A stretch of DNA of 64,000 nt from Macrosoma leucophasiata (GCA_036365455.1 JAWQUS010000030.1:18744001-18808000); one strand, 5' to 3'; positions 19,833-30,726 are shown, counted from the stretch's first letter. Numbers and translations are program-made. Notes: a model not told the origin generated them from the letters alone.

Positions 19833-19890
19833 CTCATAATATAATTAAACATCACGGAGACATCTCCGTGATATTTAATTATATTACGAG
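19833..19890. repeat. Foldback with 27-base arms and 4-base loop
   Basis: Arms 19833-19859 and 19864-19890 pair with two mismatches around the loop ACAT. The right arm is family A sequence. The left arm is its inverted copy, placed exactly where element F ends, as expected from template switching during repair. Confidence 0.75.
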
Positions 19891-20090
19891 GTCATACATT
19901 ACCATATCACAGGAATATGATAGTGCTGAACACAACCATTTTGCAAATTGGTCGAATTATATTTGCGGATTATCTCGAGTACACAATACTCCCAACTTCC
20001 TGTCTTACCCGACATTTCGGGAAAATCCGCAAAGATAATTTCTACAATGTATGAAGCTCCCTAAAGCCTGTGAAAAACGTTTTGCAAATT

Positions 20091-20697
20091 ATATTGTGTG
20101 CTATATCAAATAAAAGGTCTAGTTGTCTGGCTGTCAAACATATTTTTGAATAAATATTATCCCTCACACCGGCAGAAAAATATGACAATTGATTTTTTAT
20201 TGTTAATGGACCATACAGGGTCCATCTGCTGCTTCAAGGATTTAAAAAATAAAATATATAACAAATGTAACATTTGTTATATTTCAACATACTCCATTAG
20301 CCGGGTCCACACAGTCCGCGCTCGCGCCTTGAAAACTTATAGACTCACAATCAAACTAATTAAATGCTCTAACATCGGTGTTATAATTCACAAGCAATGC
20401 AGTTAACCTTGATGCTCGGAATACAGATGGATCGATCGCCGTACGAGGAAGTCCCGCGACCCTTTACGGTGGCGAGGACTCGGTCAGATTGTTGTGAACA
20501 AAAGGCTGTTATAATAATATAGACATGTATCTAATATGTAAAAATGCGGTCAAGTGCGAGTCCGATTCACGCTGGCAGAATTTGTATAAAGAAGTCTACG
20601 GTATGTAGACTTATTTTTAAATTTGAGCTCAGTAGTAGCGGAGATATGGAGTATTTTGTTTATTAATTAATTTTTTTTTAATTGTTTCATAATGTGT
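20091..20697. other. No gene recognised; short perfect palindrome inside
   Basis: Around 20255-20281 ATATAACAAATGT faces ACATTTGTTATAT with a one-base centre. Otherwise unrecognised. A GC-richer patch at 20415-20485 (CGCCGTACGAGGAAGTCCCGC) stands out but matches nothing I can name. Confidence 0.4.
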
Positions 20698-20704
20698 ATG
20701 AGAG

Positions 20705-20929
20705 CACACCGCGGACACTCCGCCAAAATTCCATTCAAACGCTTAATTTGGTTTCTATTACACAGACATCAATCAGTGACGTGTATTTAGGTACGCGAGC
20801 ACCTGTGTACGTAGCTCGTACAAAATACCAACCGTCGCCCTTAAGAGGGGAAGGGGTTGAGTGATGCAGTCAAATCGGGCGGGACGTCGAAGTGTCCATT
20901 CTATACGTAGTATTATTACATATTCTCTG
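20705..20929 (-). mobile_element. DNA element F, copy 4
   Basis: 225 bp, CACACCGCGGACACTCC...ACATATTCTCTG, with the 7-bp duplication ATGAGAG (20698-20704 and 20930-20936). Both ends are intact. Confidence 0.85.
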
Positions 20930-21411
20930 ATGAGAGCCTCACAACAAGATCTTTTATTTGATATAGCGCACAAAGGAGAATCATACTGTTAATGGCTATA
21001 AAATAAATCATTTAAAAATTCGGGCATTTTTTTAATTGCCAGTAATTGAAGTATATTAGGAAGTATATGATCAAGTAAAATTGGGTTGGGTTAGATTGTT
21101 ATATTTTTACTATATAACAAAACATACCTACTGCGTAATGGGTTAACCAGTAACGATTTTTCAGGCCCAAAATTTCCCGTCTCTTTTAATTTCCAAAACG
21201 TTTTCGCAGGTTTTCACAAGCTTCATACATTGTAGAAAAAAATTATTTGCGGCTTTTCTCCACCGAAACTTTGGGTAAGAGAAGAAGGCGTTGAGTATGT
21301 GATTTTTTTTTAACTTTTATTATAATTAGTACAAGTTAACAAAAATTTAATTAAGTCACTTAATGTGAGCGTTAGGAAACCATTAAGGTTTGTATGCAGA
21401 CTTACATATAT

Positions 21412-21765
21412 AATAACGGCAAACCATTATACGTCCCACTGCTGGGCACGAGTCTCTCCCCTTTTTGGGGGGAGGCCTGGCGCTTACTCCACCACGCTGC
21501 TCCAATGCGGATTGGTGGAGGTGGGTGGGTTAGTGGCCAACCCGCTGTAGGATGTTTTCAAACCGCCCATAAGGCCTCCGACACGGTTTAACGACTGCTT
21601 TCTATTGATAGCAACCGGGACCGACGGCTTAACGTGCCCTCCGAAGCACGGAGACGAGCATTTAATTTGCTACTAGCGGTCACCCATCACACTACCCGAC
21701 CGCCCCCGTATCGCTTAACCGAGTAGATCGCTTACGATCTACACCAGCCGGGCCATGCGCGCTTC
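21412..21765 (-). repeat. Family B copy, full length
   Basis: From AATAACGGCAAACCATTATACG to CCGGGCCATGCGCGCTTC, with every block of the reference copy present. Confidence 0.85.
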
Positions 21766-21865
21766 ATACATACATACAATAACGAAGACCTTAAATAACA
21801 ATTATTTTTAAATGGAATATATGATTCCACATTACACATAATTTTATTGCCGTGTCGGGCGAGAT

Positions 21866-21980
21866 ATTTATTTATTCTTTATTGCCACAATATACATAAT
21901 ATATGAGCAAATGGCGGACTTAACGCTAAAAGCGCTCTCTACCAATCAACCATTGGTAGTGTAGAAAGATTGGTTGGCGG
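21866..21980 (-). repeat. LINE 3' UTR remnant (family P)
   Basis: TTTATTTATTCTTTATTG then AAATGGCGGACTTAACGC and CTCTCTACCAATCAACCATTGG. On the minus strand this is a 3' UTR ending in AATAAA-type repeats. Same order at 30007-30115 and, on the opposite strand, 48280-48380. Confidence 0.6.
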
Positions 21981-21984
21981 CGTT

Positions 21985-22381
21985 AATGAATAATTAGAAA
22001 AAAAAATTACTTAATACATACACTCAACAGTACGTACATATTATAATGAAATATACTTCAAACTCAAACTCAAACTCAAAAATTCATTTAATCACTTGGA
22101 AATAATAGAATTTGCTTGTGATAGGTCAAATTACAAATATAAAATTAAAGCGAATAACAACTGATACGTTGATTAATATGTCAAAGTAAATAAATTAATA
22201 ATAGTCCAAAAATACTTAATAATAAAAATAGGTATCAACAGAATGTTCCATACTCTCTTTTACAAACGGCAAGATAAGACTAAAAAAAAAACATATCTAG
22301 AAAATATTCTGAATATTATAAATATATATATATAGGTATATATATAATACTAAAATTATGAAATTATAATACATATATATA

Positions 22382-22412
<31 letters not shown>

Positions 22413-22630
22413 ATGATATTCAGTGGATAGTAACGGCGTGCAGAGTAAGAAACTTGATTATACAAGAGATTTGATAACATTTTGACAGTGCGAGCATTAT
22501 GAATTTGTCTTGCAATATTTTACATGAAAAAGTTTTTGGTAGGATGGTTTTGATTCCAAACCAAAAAAACGTTGCCGAAGGCTCGAAAACAAAACTGGAA
22601 AAACCGAATGCATAATAACATACTGCCTAT
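21985..22630. other. Unrecognised DNA with (AAACTC)n and (TA)n tracts
   Basis: A TTCAAACTCAAACTCAAACTC tract at 22049-22080 looks like the minus-strand tail of a non-LTR element. TA-rich microsatellites with a GATATA sub-repeat lie at 22318-22414. No gene seen. Confidence 0.55.
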
Positions 22631-22912
22631 CAGTGCCGAATAAAGCCGGTGCGGGGCCCGTAGCAAATGTGCCCATGGGGCCCTAGAGTTACATTGCCTA
22701 CTGAAATGTAGGATGTAAATAAAACAGAACATTTACGAAAAGGAATCGAAAACAATATTACGCGATTCCCCCTGTAAGTATTGTGTGACCAACGCTCACT
22801 TTGAGAATAGCTAAGTATTTTACATATTTGTGGATTTTTTTGGGCACAGGCGCGGGGCCTGCCAAGGCTCGGGGCCCGTAGCATTTGCTGCCTCCTGCTA
22901 TACACATAATTT
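22631..22912 (+). mobile_element. hAT-like element (CAGTGCCGG family), right end lost
   Basis: Left end CAGTGCCGAATAAAGCCGG is intact, and the body is shorter than in the two full copies. The right end stops after CTGCTATACACATAA, so the terminal CCGGCACTG and duplication are missing. Confidence 0.75.
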
Positions 22913-22948
22913 TGTAAAATACAGTGAAGTTACAGAATTAAACTCATG

Positions 22949-23235
22949 TTTTTTTTTTTTTTTTATAATAAAAGTGGCAAACAAGCATGCAGTTCACATT
23001 GATGTTAAGTGATGACTGCAGCCTATAGACAACCACACAATGACCAGAGGTCAAAATGCAGATGCGCTGCCACTCTTGAGACATTAGGTGTTATGCCTCT
23101 GTGCCGGAAATTACAGGGCCGTACATTACCACCTGACTGGAACACGATAGTGATGAACACTACCATTTAGCGGCAAGTATATTAGGTAATGCGGTGGTGC
23201 CTACGCCCGCGAGCTCCGTCACTGGAGCTCTACCA
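22949..23235 (-). repeat. Family A copy, full length
   Basis: Starts with a T-run of about 16 and ends GAGCTCCGTCACTGGAGCTCTACC. Little diverged. Confidence 0.88.
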
Positions 23236-24245
23236 AAAAATCCAGTCCATCGTAAAAACATAATACCCGTATATCCGCGCATATAAACATTTCTGTATTG
23301 TATAACAAATGAAGAAAAAAAAACAAGCTGAATACAATCCATTCTTTAATTAAAACAACGTAATTAGCACGTGATTGGCATACAATAATACGTCGTCTTT
23401 GTCAATCGATTGATGTAAGCGCAATTAATCATAGTGTGTACACACCTGGGTGAATGTAGCGATAAATGCCTAGTGAAGAAATCTCGATGTCTTCTTGTCA
23501 CACCAAGGTCTATTCGGTTTTATAATTGCTATCCAATTACAAACCTTATAACTTTAACCTATACCTACACACCATCTAAAGAAACGGATCTAAATCTATA
23601 AGTCGGAAATTGAGAGTGTAAATTACCTTTTAACTGATATACATTTATAAATAGGTACCTACTTACTCAATTGTTCAATGTATAAATATACATTATGAAA
23701 ATTTAAGTAAAAGAATGTTTATTGCTTTAAACTTAAAAAAAACCATAAGTGATTATAAATACTGAAAGATTTGGAGACTAAAATAGCTAAAACAACTTTA
23801 TCTTGTGTTATGCAGTCGGAAAGCGCGCTTTTATTTTTCCAGTACAAAAAATATATTCAACTATCATACACGTAATTCAAAACCTATACCTAACTGTAGA
23901 ATTGAAAACTGATTGTAATAATAGTATCTTATGCTGCCCCAATGCCTACGTACTAGTGTAAAGTTATTTCAAGTAGCATAATTATACCAAAATAGACCGC
24001 AATCGTCAAAGTCACGTAAGTGTGTGCTAGTTGTTATGCAAATATGTGCATAATGGCCGCCTTGACCCGCTTCATAGGTCGTTTGGCCCCTGGAGATGAT
24101 TTGTAACTATATTTGTCAACCATTGCAATCATTGTTGTAGGTTAAGGGTGTTAGGTGTGTTTCGCACTTGTTTAATTGATAGGCCTTGTTCGCATTGCAT
24201 AGGGACGTAGCAATGGTAATAAAAAGCAAAATACTTTGTATCGTT
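23236..24245. other. No gene recognised
   Basis: About 1 kb of AT-rich sequence with no repeat shared in the window and no open frame worth reporting. Confidence 0.4.
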
Positions 24246-24252
24246 TCTTTTT

Positions 24253-24456
24253 TTGGTGGTCGGATGTTTTCAAACCGCCGATAGGCCTCAGACAAGGTTA
24301 AACGACTGCTATTTATCGATAGCAAACGGGACCGACGGCTTAATGTGCTCTCAGAAGCACGGAGACATGCATTTTAATTTTTGCCACTAGCTGCCATCTA
24401 TCACACACCCTACCGCGCCCGTATCGCACAACCGAGTAGACCGTACTACCCATGTA
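24253..24456 (-). repeat. Family B 5' part
   Basis: GGATGTTTTCAAACCGCC, ATTTATCGATAGCAAACGGG, ATGTGCTCTCAGAAGCACGG. The cytosine-rich 3' segment is absent. Confidence 0.75.
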
Positions 24457-24637
24457 CTACCGCAATACCTGAATAATAGTGTTCAACACTATCGTGTTCC
24501 GCTCAGGTGGTCCGACACGGAGTGGCAACGCATCTACATCGAAATCTCTAGTTTCATGTTGATGTTTATAGGTTAAAGTATTACTTACCATCAATGTAAG
24601 CTGTACGCTTGTTTACCACCTCATAACATAAAAAAAA
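24457..24637 (+). repeat. Family A copy, diverged
   Basis: CTACCGCAATACCTGAATA, CACTATCGTGTTCCGCTCAGG, GTTTACCACCTCATAACAT with A-tail. The middle third is deleted. Confidence 0.7.
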
Positions 24638-24678
24638 CATTACCTACATATTATTATAGTAAAAGTAAATTTTATTTT

Positions 24679-24830
24679 TAACTAGCTGTGCACAGCGCGC
24701 GAGACTTCGCCATCAACTAAAAAAATGACAGTGGCGCCATCTGTCGAATTTGCCAACTCAAAAACCTTTGTGGGCTCATGCACAACAACTTTGCTACAGA
24801 TCATCACATGATCAAATGCGTAATTTAAGA
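24679..24830 (-). mobile_element. Helitron-like 3' end
   Basis: On the minus strand it ends ...GAAGTCTCGCGCGCTGTGCACAGCTAG-T, a GC-rich terminal arm before a CTAG end, the Helitron pattern. The inner part (GGTTTTTGAGTTGGCAAATTCG, GATGGCGCCACTG) is the same as 27850-27971 on the plus strand. Confidence 0.6.
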
Positions 24831-24987
24831 TTCTATATAAGACATACAGACAAACATTCATTTTTTTTATTTATTAAGAAGACTTTACTTTATATTTCAC
24901 AGTTCTACGTCACTTTTAAGTTTTTGTATCTCATACGATTCAACTCCATTTTTCATATTTTTTGTACCTTTATATCCCACTAGTTTT

Positions 24988-25020
24988 TGCCCGCGACTGC
25001 GTCCGCGTGTACTTTTAATC
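24988..25020 (-). mobile_element. Helitron-like terminal fragment
   Basis: ACTAGTTTTTGCCCGCGACTGCG is the reverse of a CGCGGGCAAAAACTAGT end, common in lepidopteran Helitrons. Confidence 0.5.
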
Positions 25021-25176
25021 ATTGCAAATTGTAGCCAAATGTTATTCCAATGTTTAACCTATATAAGTGTAGTTTCGTTCAAATCCATCCAGTAGTTTTT
25101 TTGTGAAAGAGTAACAAACATCCATCCATCCATACTCACAAACTTTCGAATTTATAAACCTTATTACTTACTTTGC

Positions 25177-25456
25177 CTGGTGGTAGAGTTCCAGTGTAGA
25201 AGCTCAAGGGCGTAAGCACCACCGCATTACCTCATCTATCTGCCGCTAAATGGTAGTGTTCACTATCGTGTTCCAGTTACATGGTAGTGTATGGCCCCGC
25301 AATAACTATCACAGAGACACAGCATCTAAAGTCTCAGGGGTGCCATCTGCATTTTGACCTCTGGTCTTTCTGTGGGTGTCTCTATAGGCTGCAGTTATCA
25401 CTTAACATCAGTGTGAACTGCATGCTTGTTTGCCACCTTAGTGAAAATAAAAAAAA
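25177..25456 (+). repeat. Family A copy at the head of a triplicated region
   Basis: Complete from CTGGTGGTAGAGTTCCAG to the A-run after CACCTTAGTG. Its 3' half is the first of three copies spaced by tandem duplication. Confidence 0.85.
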
Positions 25457-27785
25457 TCCTGTTACCTAACAGGATTTGCTAGTTGCTTTGACATGAAATG
25501 GTAAAAAGTAGTATGTATGTATGTATGTATCTTCACGCCAGTTCCCTAACGGGGTAGGCAGAGAGTGTAGAGCGCCAGATGTCCCGGTTCAGACAAACCT
25601 CTCGTACCTCGTCTCTCTTAAAAAGTAGTGACTTCATACTACTTAACATACCCATGGTACCTATTTACCTTTTTCATTAAAATAATGTTTTATTTAAGTT
25701 CAAAACACATCACAATACAATATTATACCGCAATGCAAATTTGTATAAATACCAAATGAATACAATACAAAATGAACCACTTTGCAGTCATACAAATGTT
25801 ATCGAGTTTAATTAAATATGGAAGCATTTTTGCGATCCTGTTAGATGTTTATAGGTAGCCTCGTAACTCAGTTTATGGGGCATCAAATGTGCCTGCGGTC
25901 GAGTCGGAGAGTAAGTGATATTAGGGTTATTGGGGTTCCGTGCCTCAAAAAGAAAAAAAAACTACTCTAAAAGGAGCACTCGTGCGTGATAGTGACCGTC
26001 TGTTTCTGCCAATTTGCTTCGAAACTATTACGCTGATTGCGTTTTGAGATAACAAATCTGATACACACGTGTCAAATCAGTGATCCAAATGTGGGCGTGT
26101 AAAAATATATGAATACCTATCTTCTTCTTTTCTTTCTTCTTTTATATAAAATGGGACATGATGGGGGTCTACGTAGGCGTGAATAAAATTTGGAAATATG
26201 GGAATGTGATATAAATGTAGCAAGGACGGGGTCCACGGAAACTATAAAAAAATTGAAAGGGGTCTACAAGAAAAAATAGTTTGGGAACCTCTGATCTAAA
26301 GTCTCAGGGGTGGCAACTCATCTACATTTTGACCTCTGGTCTTTCTGTGGGTGCCTATAGGCTGCAGTTATCACTTAACATCAATGTGAACTGCATGCTT
26401 GATTGCCACCTTCGTGAAATAAAAAAAAATCCAGTTTAATGGTAAAAAGTAGTGACTTCATACTTATTCAACATGCCCATTGTACCAATTTACCTCATTA
26501 AAATAATGTCTTATTTAAGTTCAAAACACAACACAATACGATGTTATACCGCAATGCAAATTTGTATGAATATCAAATGAATACAATACAAAATGAACCA
26601 CTTTACATTCATACAAATTTTATCGAGTTTAATTAATTATGGAAGCATTGCTTGCGATCCTGTTAGATGTTTATAGGTAGCCTCGTAACTCAGTTTATGG
26701 GGCATCAAATCTGCCTGCGGTCGAGTCGGAGAGTAAGTGATATTAGGGTTATTGGGGTTCCGTGCCTCAAAAAGAAAAAAAACTACTCTAAAAGGAGCAC
26801 TCGTGCGTGATAGTGACCGTCTGTTTCTGCCAATTTGCTTCGAAACTATTACGCTGATTGCGTTTTGAGATAACAAATCTGATACACACGTGTCAAATCA
26901 GTGATCCAAATGTGGGCGTGTAAAAATATATGAATACCTATCTTCTTCTTTTCTTTCTTCTTTTATATAAAATGGGACATGATGGGGGTCTACGTAGGCG
27001 TGAATAAAATTTGGAAATATGGGAATGTGATATAAATGTAGCAAGGACGGGGTCCACGGAAACTAGAAAAAAATTGAAAGGGGTCTACAAGAAAAAATAG
27101 TTTGGGAACCTCTGATCTAAAGTCTCAGGGGTGGCAACCCATCTACATTTTGACCTCTGGTCTTTCTGTGGGTGCCTATAGGCTGCAGTTATCACTTAAC
27201 ATCAATGTGAACTGCATGCTTGATTGCCACCTTCGTGAAATAAAAAAAAATCCAGTTTAATGGTAAAAAGTAGTGACTTCATACTTATTCAACATGCCCA
27301 TTGTACCAATTTACCTCATTAAAATAATGTCTTATTTAAGTTCAAAACACAACACAATACGATGTTATACCGCAATGCAAATTTGTATGAATATCAAATT
27401 AATACAATACAAAATGAACCACTTTACATTCATACTAATTTTATCGAGTTTAATTAATTATGCTTCCAGCATTGCTTGCGAACCTGCTAGATGTTTATAG
27501 GTAGCCTCGTAATTCAGTTTATGGGTCATCAAATCTGCCTGCGGTCGAGTCGGAGAGTAAGTGATATTAGGGTTTATGGGGTTCTGTGCCTAAAAAAATA
27601 AAAAAAACTACTCTAAAAGGAACACTCGTGCGTGATAGTAACCGTCTGTTTCTGCCAATTTCGAAAAGATTACACCGATTAAGTTTTGAGTTTACAAATT
27701 TGATACATACGGGTAAATCAGTGATCCAAATATGGGCGTGTAAATATATGAATCTATCTATCTTCTTCTTTTCGTTCTTCTTTTA
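25323..27785. repeat. Tandem triplication, 821-bp period
   Basis: The junction ATCTAAAGTCTCAGGGG occurs at 25323, 26294 and 27115, so units 2 and 3 are spaced 821 bp. Unit 1 is 971 bp, partly because an RTE-like tail was inserted. Each unit holds the family A 3' half, TTTAAGTTCAAAACACA..., a GGCATCAAATSTGCCTGCGGTCGAG block, GTTCCGTGCCTCAAAAAG, and, in units 1 and 2, the right half of a CAGTGATTCCC-type hAT element. Units 2 and 3 are nearly identical to about 27455 and then diverge. Frames inside are not conserved as proteins. Confidence 0.9.
25513..25619 (-). mobile_element. RTE-like LINE 3' end (family D), 5'-truncated insertion
   Basis: (ATGT)n tail, then TCTTCACGCCAGTTCCCTAACGGGG and GAGCGCCAGATGTCCCGG. 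It is flanked by the 10-bp duplication AAAAAGTAGT (25503-25512 and 25620-25629). Units 2 and 3 keep the uninterrupted target GGTAAAAAGTAGTGACTTC at 26441 and 27262, so this insertion is younger than, or private within, the triplication. Confidence 0.9.
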
Positions 27786-27787
27786 TA

Positions 27788-27971
27788 TAAAAATGAATGT
27801 TTGTCTGAATGTCCTTTATAGAATCGTAAACTACATACACATTTGATCATCATCTTTAGCAAAGTTGTTGTGCATGAGCCATCGAAGGTTTCTGAATTGG
27901 CAAATTCGACAGATGGCGCCACTGACATTGTTTAGTTGGTAGCGTAGCAACGCGCTCAGGTTACAGCTAGT
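27788..27971 (+). mobile_element. Helitron-like element, short
   Basis: Runs from the TATATAAAAATGAATG block typical of Helitron 5' regions to GCAACGCGCTCAGGTTACAGCTAG-T. Contains AAATTCGACAGATGGCGCC, shared inverted with 24679-24830. Confidence 0.55.
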
Positions 27972-27999
27972 ATTTAATATTATAATTAATATTATTTTT

Positions 28000-28290
28000 T
28001 ACTGGTGGTAGAGCTCCAGTGACGGAGCTCGCGGGCGTAGGCACCACCGCATTACCTGATTTACTTGCCGCTAAATGGTAGTGTTCAGCACTATCGTGTT
28101 CCGGTCAGGTGGTAATGTACGGCCCTGTAATTTCCGGCACAGAGGCATAACACCTTAGGCCTCAGGAGTGGTAACGCATTTGCATTTTGACCTTGGTCTT
28201 TGTGTGGGTGTCTATAGGCTGCAGTCATCACTTAACATCAATGTGAACTGCATGCTTGTTTGCCACTTCAATTACATAAAAAAAAAAAAA
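28000..28290 (+). repeat. Family A copy, full length
   Basis: Cleanest copy: TACTGGTGGTAGAGCTCCAG to ATTACATAAAAAAAAAAAAA with all intermediate blocks. Confidence 0.9.
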
Positions 28291-28299
28291 TAAAGAGGT

Positions 28300-28473
28300 A
28301 AAATTTTTAACTTTGTTTGTTTGTAGGGGCTAATCTTCGGAAATACTGAACCGATCATGAAAATTCTTCCACAATCAGAAAGCTCTGTTCAGGAGTGCTA
28401 TAGGCTATTTTATTATGATAGTAGTCATGCAGGTAACATTGCACCCGTGTGAAGCCGGGGCGGGCTGCTAGTA
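28300..28473 (+). mobile_element. Helitron-like 3' region
   Basis: Ends CACCCGTGTGAAGCCGGGGCGGG-CTGCTAG-T: GC-rich terminal stretch and CTAG end. The upstream ACTGAACCGATCATGAAAAT wording is frequent in insect Helitron families. Confidence 0.6.
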
Positions 28474-28474
28474 A

Positions 28475-28650
28475 TTCAGTTTATGGGGCATCAAATCTGC
28501 TTGAGGTTGAGTTGGAGAGTAAGTGATATTACGGTTTATGGGGTTCCGTACCTCAGAAGCAAAAAAAAAAACAAATGCCTTTTAGAATCAACTGTATGCG
28601 AATCTGACCGCATATCTGCCAATTAGCTTCGAAACTACTTGGCCGATTGA
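28475..28650 (+). repeat. Diverged copy of the triplicated unit's inner block
   Basis: GTAATTCAGTTTATGGGGCATC, GAGAGTAAGTGATATTACGG and GTTCCGTACCTCAGAAG follow the order seen at 26690-26830 and 27510-27650. A dispersed fourth copy or the parent repeat. Confidence 0.7.
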
Positions 28651-28689
28651 GAAAACTACTGACTAAAATTTAGTATATCTGTGCATATC

Positions 28690-28911
28690 TGACGCCAAAT
28701 GGTAGTGTCCAGCACTATCGTGTTCCGGTTAGGTGGTAATGTATGGCTCCGTAATAACTATCACAGAGACATAACAACTTAGGTCTCAGGAATGGCAACG
28801 CATTGCATTTTGACCTCTGGTTTTTGTGTAGTTGTCTATAGGCTGCCGTCATCACTTAGCATCAATGTGAGCGGCATGATAGTTTGCCACCATCCTAAAA
28901 TAAAAAAAAAA
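28690..28911 (+). repeat. Family A copy, 5'-truncated
   Basis: From CCAAATGGTAGTGTCCAGC to CACCATCCTAAAATAAAAAAAAAA. The start block is missing. Confidence 0.85.
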
Positions 28912-28961
28912 TGAATTAAATATGGACGGGTAACGAAAATGAATTCATTTTAAGCCTAGAG

Positions 28962-29158
28962 CAGTGATTCCCAAAGTGGTCCATATGGACCCTCTGGGGT
29001 CCATGGGAGACGCGATGGGGGTCTACGTAGGCGTGAATAAAAATAATGGATATATGGCAATGTGATACATGTAGCAAGGATACGTGTAGTCTACCGAAAC
29101 CAGAAAAAAATTGAAAGGGGTCTTCTGTCTACAAAAAAAAATAGTTTGTGAACCTCTG
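28962..29158 (+). mobile_element. Non-autonomous hAT element (CAGTGATTCCC family)
   Basis: 197 bp with ends CAGTGATTCCCAAAG and TTTGTGAACCTCTG (inverted repeat of about 14 bp with a few mismatches) and a perfect 8-bp duplication GCCTAGAG (28954-28961 and 29159-29166). The CAG-GGTTCCCAAA terminus and 8-bp duplication identify the hAT superfamily. Its right half is also present in the triplicated units (26147-26292 and 26968-27113). No transposase. Confidence 0.9.
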
Positions 29159-29166
29159 GCCTAGAG

Positions 29167-29735
29167 CCTAATTAAAGAAAAATGCAAACTTGTACATTGT
29201 GTGATAAACCTTACGTAAAAAATATTTTGCATCGATTTCCGAAATTATGGAGATCCATTTACCATCAAAAAATAATAAATGACTGAGCGAGAAGGTATGT
29301 GGGTTCCTATTCCACTAACAGAACTCCTTAAAACGAATTGCTTCAGTAAAGAGCAGTCTGAATATCAAAACTCATTTCAATTCTTGAAGTCCATTTATTT
29401 AAATCCCTATTCCATAACTTTCTTCTGTTTAACATTTTCCGTATTATTATGGGAAGCCAAGAATTGCATTGTTTTGTTCCGCTCTTATATATTTCATGGC
29501 TCTTGAAGTTTTACAACTGCAGAGACCTCAGCGGAAGCATTATCCGGATTTAGTGTCCACATTTTACAGCAGCAATGCAGGACTATAACTGTCGGCTGCA
29601 TCCATCGCATCGTGGAATTAGCACACGATTTTAAAACAGTGAATGTGTACGAATTATATTACTTAGATAAATCTTTGTAAAGTATCATGACATGAATCTA
29701 AAATCAACTAAGATTATTTTATGTTATTTTTGGTG
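29167..29735. other. No gene recognised
   Basis: AT-rich. A 75-codon frame at 29279-29506 has no recognisable motif and a composition no different from its surroundings. Confidence 0.4.
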
Positions 29736-29736
29736 T

Positions 29737-29812
29737 TTGCATGCTTGAAGGCAGGCATTTACCTCTGCCTAGCCCTTCGGGGATTACAGGCGTGAAGTTA
29801 CGTTCGTACGTT
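29737..29812 (+). repeat. Family C SINE tail
   Basis: TTTGCATGCTTGAAGGCAGGC and ACCTCTGCCTAGCCCTTCGGGG through GTGAAGTTACG. Only the last 75 bases remain. Confidence 0.75.
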
Positions 29813-29815
29813 CGT

Positions 29816-29895
29816 TTTTTTTTATGTTAGGAAGGTGGCACAGATGTTAAGTGATGACTACAGCCTATAAACATCAACACAAAAACGGCCATGTC
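29816..29895 (-). repeat. Family A 3' fragment
   Basis: T-run, GGAAGGTGGCACAGATG (short internal deletion), GTTAAGTGATGACTACAGCC. Confidence 0.7.
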
Positions 29896-29949
29896 AAGAG
29901 CCTGCGAGAAAGTGCTCATTGGGTAATCAATATAAAAAATAGCTTTGAT

Positions 29950-30005
29950 GGTAAAGTAGCTGGACTGGTTACCCTGCGGTAGTCCCAATTCCTGTCTGAA
30001 GTCAA
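29950..30005 (+). repeat. tRNA-like core fragment of the arm-tRNA-arm type
   Basis: GGTAAAGTAGCTGGACTGGTTACCCTG and CAATTCCTGTCTGAAGTCAATT match the core and arm junction of 12724-12920 and 58057-58137. The second arm is not recognisable. Confidence 0.5.
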
Positions 30006-30006
30006 T

Positions 30007-30115
30007 TATTTAATTTATTTATTTAATCATTAATGCACATGGAACGTATGTACATATGGCGGACTTAATGCCATATGGCATTCTCTCCCAATCAACCATA
30101 GGGTAGGGAGAGAGT
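30007..30115 (-). repeat. LINE 3' UTR remnant (family P)
   Basis: TTTATTTATTTAATCATTAATG, ATATGGCGGACTTAATGCC, CTCTCCCAATCAACCATAGG in the family order. Confidence 0.65.
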
Positions 30116-30211
30116 TATCAAAAAGGTGCAGAAGAAAAACTAAAAGTTAGATATAAAAACAAATAACAAAATTAAAATAAAAAAGTAAAATAAATATATA
30201 TTATTATAATA

Positions 30212-30361
30212 GTTGGGGAAAAAGTTTCTTCGCATTTTTTAAGATAATTCAAAACATTTTTTAATATAGTTTATTTAAATTTAACTAAAGTTTGTATGTA
30301 CCATTTTGTTCGATAACCTTTTGCCATCTTGTAGGTAGGGACATGATCCCATTGCTATAAA
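30212..30361 (-). mobile_element. Solo mariner 3' end, 150 bp
   Basis: Starts GTTGGGGAAAAAGTTTCTTCGC, the mariner inverted repeat. It runs into the transposase C-terminal codons on the minus strand (CTACCTACAAGATGGCAAAAGG), matching 38510-38643. The 5' part is absent. Confidence 0.85.
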
Positions 30362-30404
30362 AATTCCTAATTTAAGACGTTGTCACGTCAAAAAAAGTAC
30401 CGGT

Positions 30405-30432
30405 ATTTACGAAGTCGCGGGTAAAAGCTAGA
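30405..30432 (+). mobile_element. Helitron-like 3' end
   Basis: ACGAAGTCGCGGGTAAAAGCTAG, a GC arm with CTAG terminus. Confidence 0.5.
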
Positions 30433-30726
30433 ACATACAGTCAATGATATACTACTAAAACTTACTAAATTTCAATTGTTTGCTACTTTCCACATATAAA
30501 AAATAATTTTGAAAGCAGGCGAGAAATCCGTTCCATTATATTCTACATTCAAGTGATCCGCGCCTGCTAACGTGGATTACATTACAGCTAGACTTCTCTT
30601 TGACTAGTCTGTGGAACAATTGTATGGAGCAGATTTTGTCGCCACAGAATTCAAGAGGTACTGAAATGAAGATTAATTGTCATAGAGTAAGTAAATAATC
30701 TTTAAAAAACTACAGTAAAGAGTTAC

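Larger units (their letters stand above)
19531..19950 (-). repeat. Family A copy interrupted by DNA element F
   Basis: The 3' half lies at 19531-19643 (GGAGGTTGCAAACAAGC...CACCTAAGTTAGGT). The rest resumes after the F element at about 19864 (CTCCGTGATATTTAATTATATTACGAGG...) and runs to about 19950. Confidence 0.7.

Noticed and set aside
25323..27785. CRISPR-like spaced repeats or LTR pair
   Set aside because: Three units with an 821-bp period are a tandem duplication. There are no short direct repeats with spacers, no TG...CA ends and no primer-binding site.
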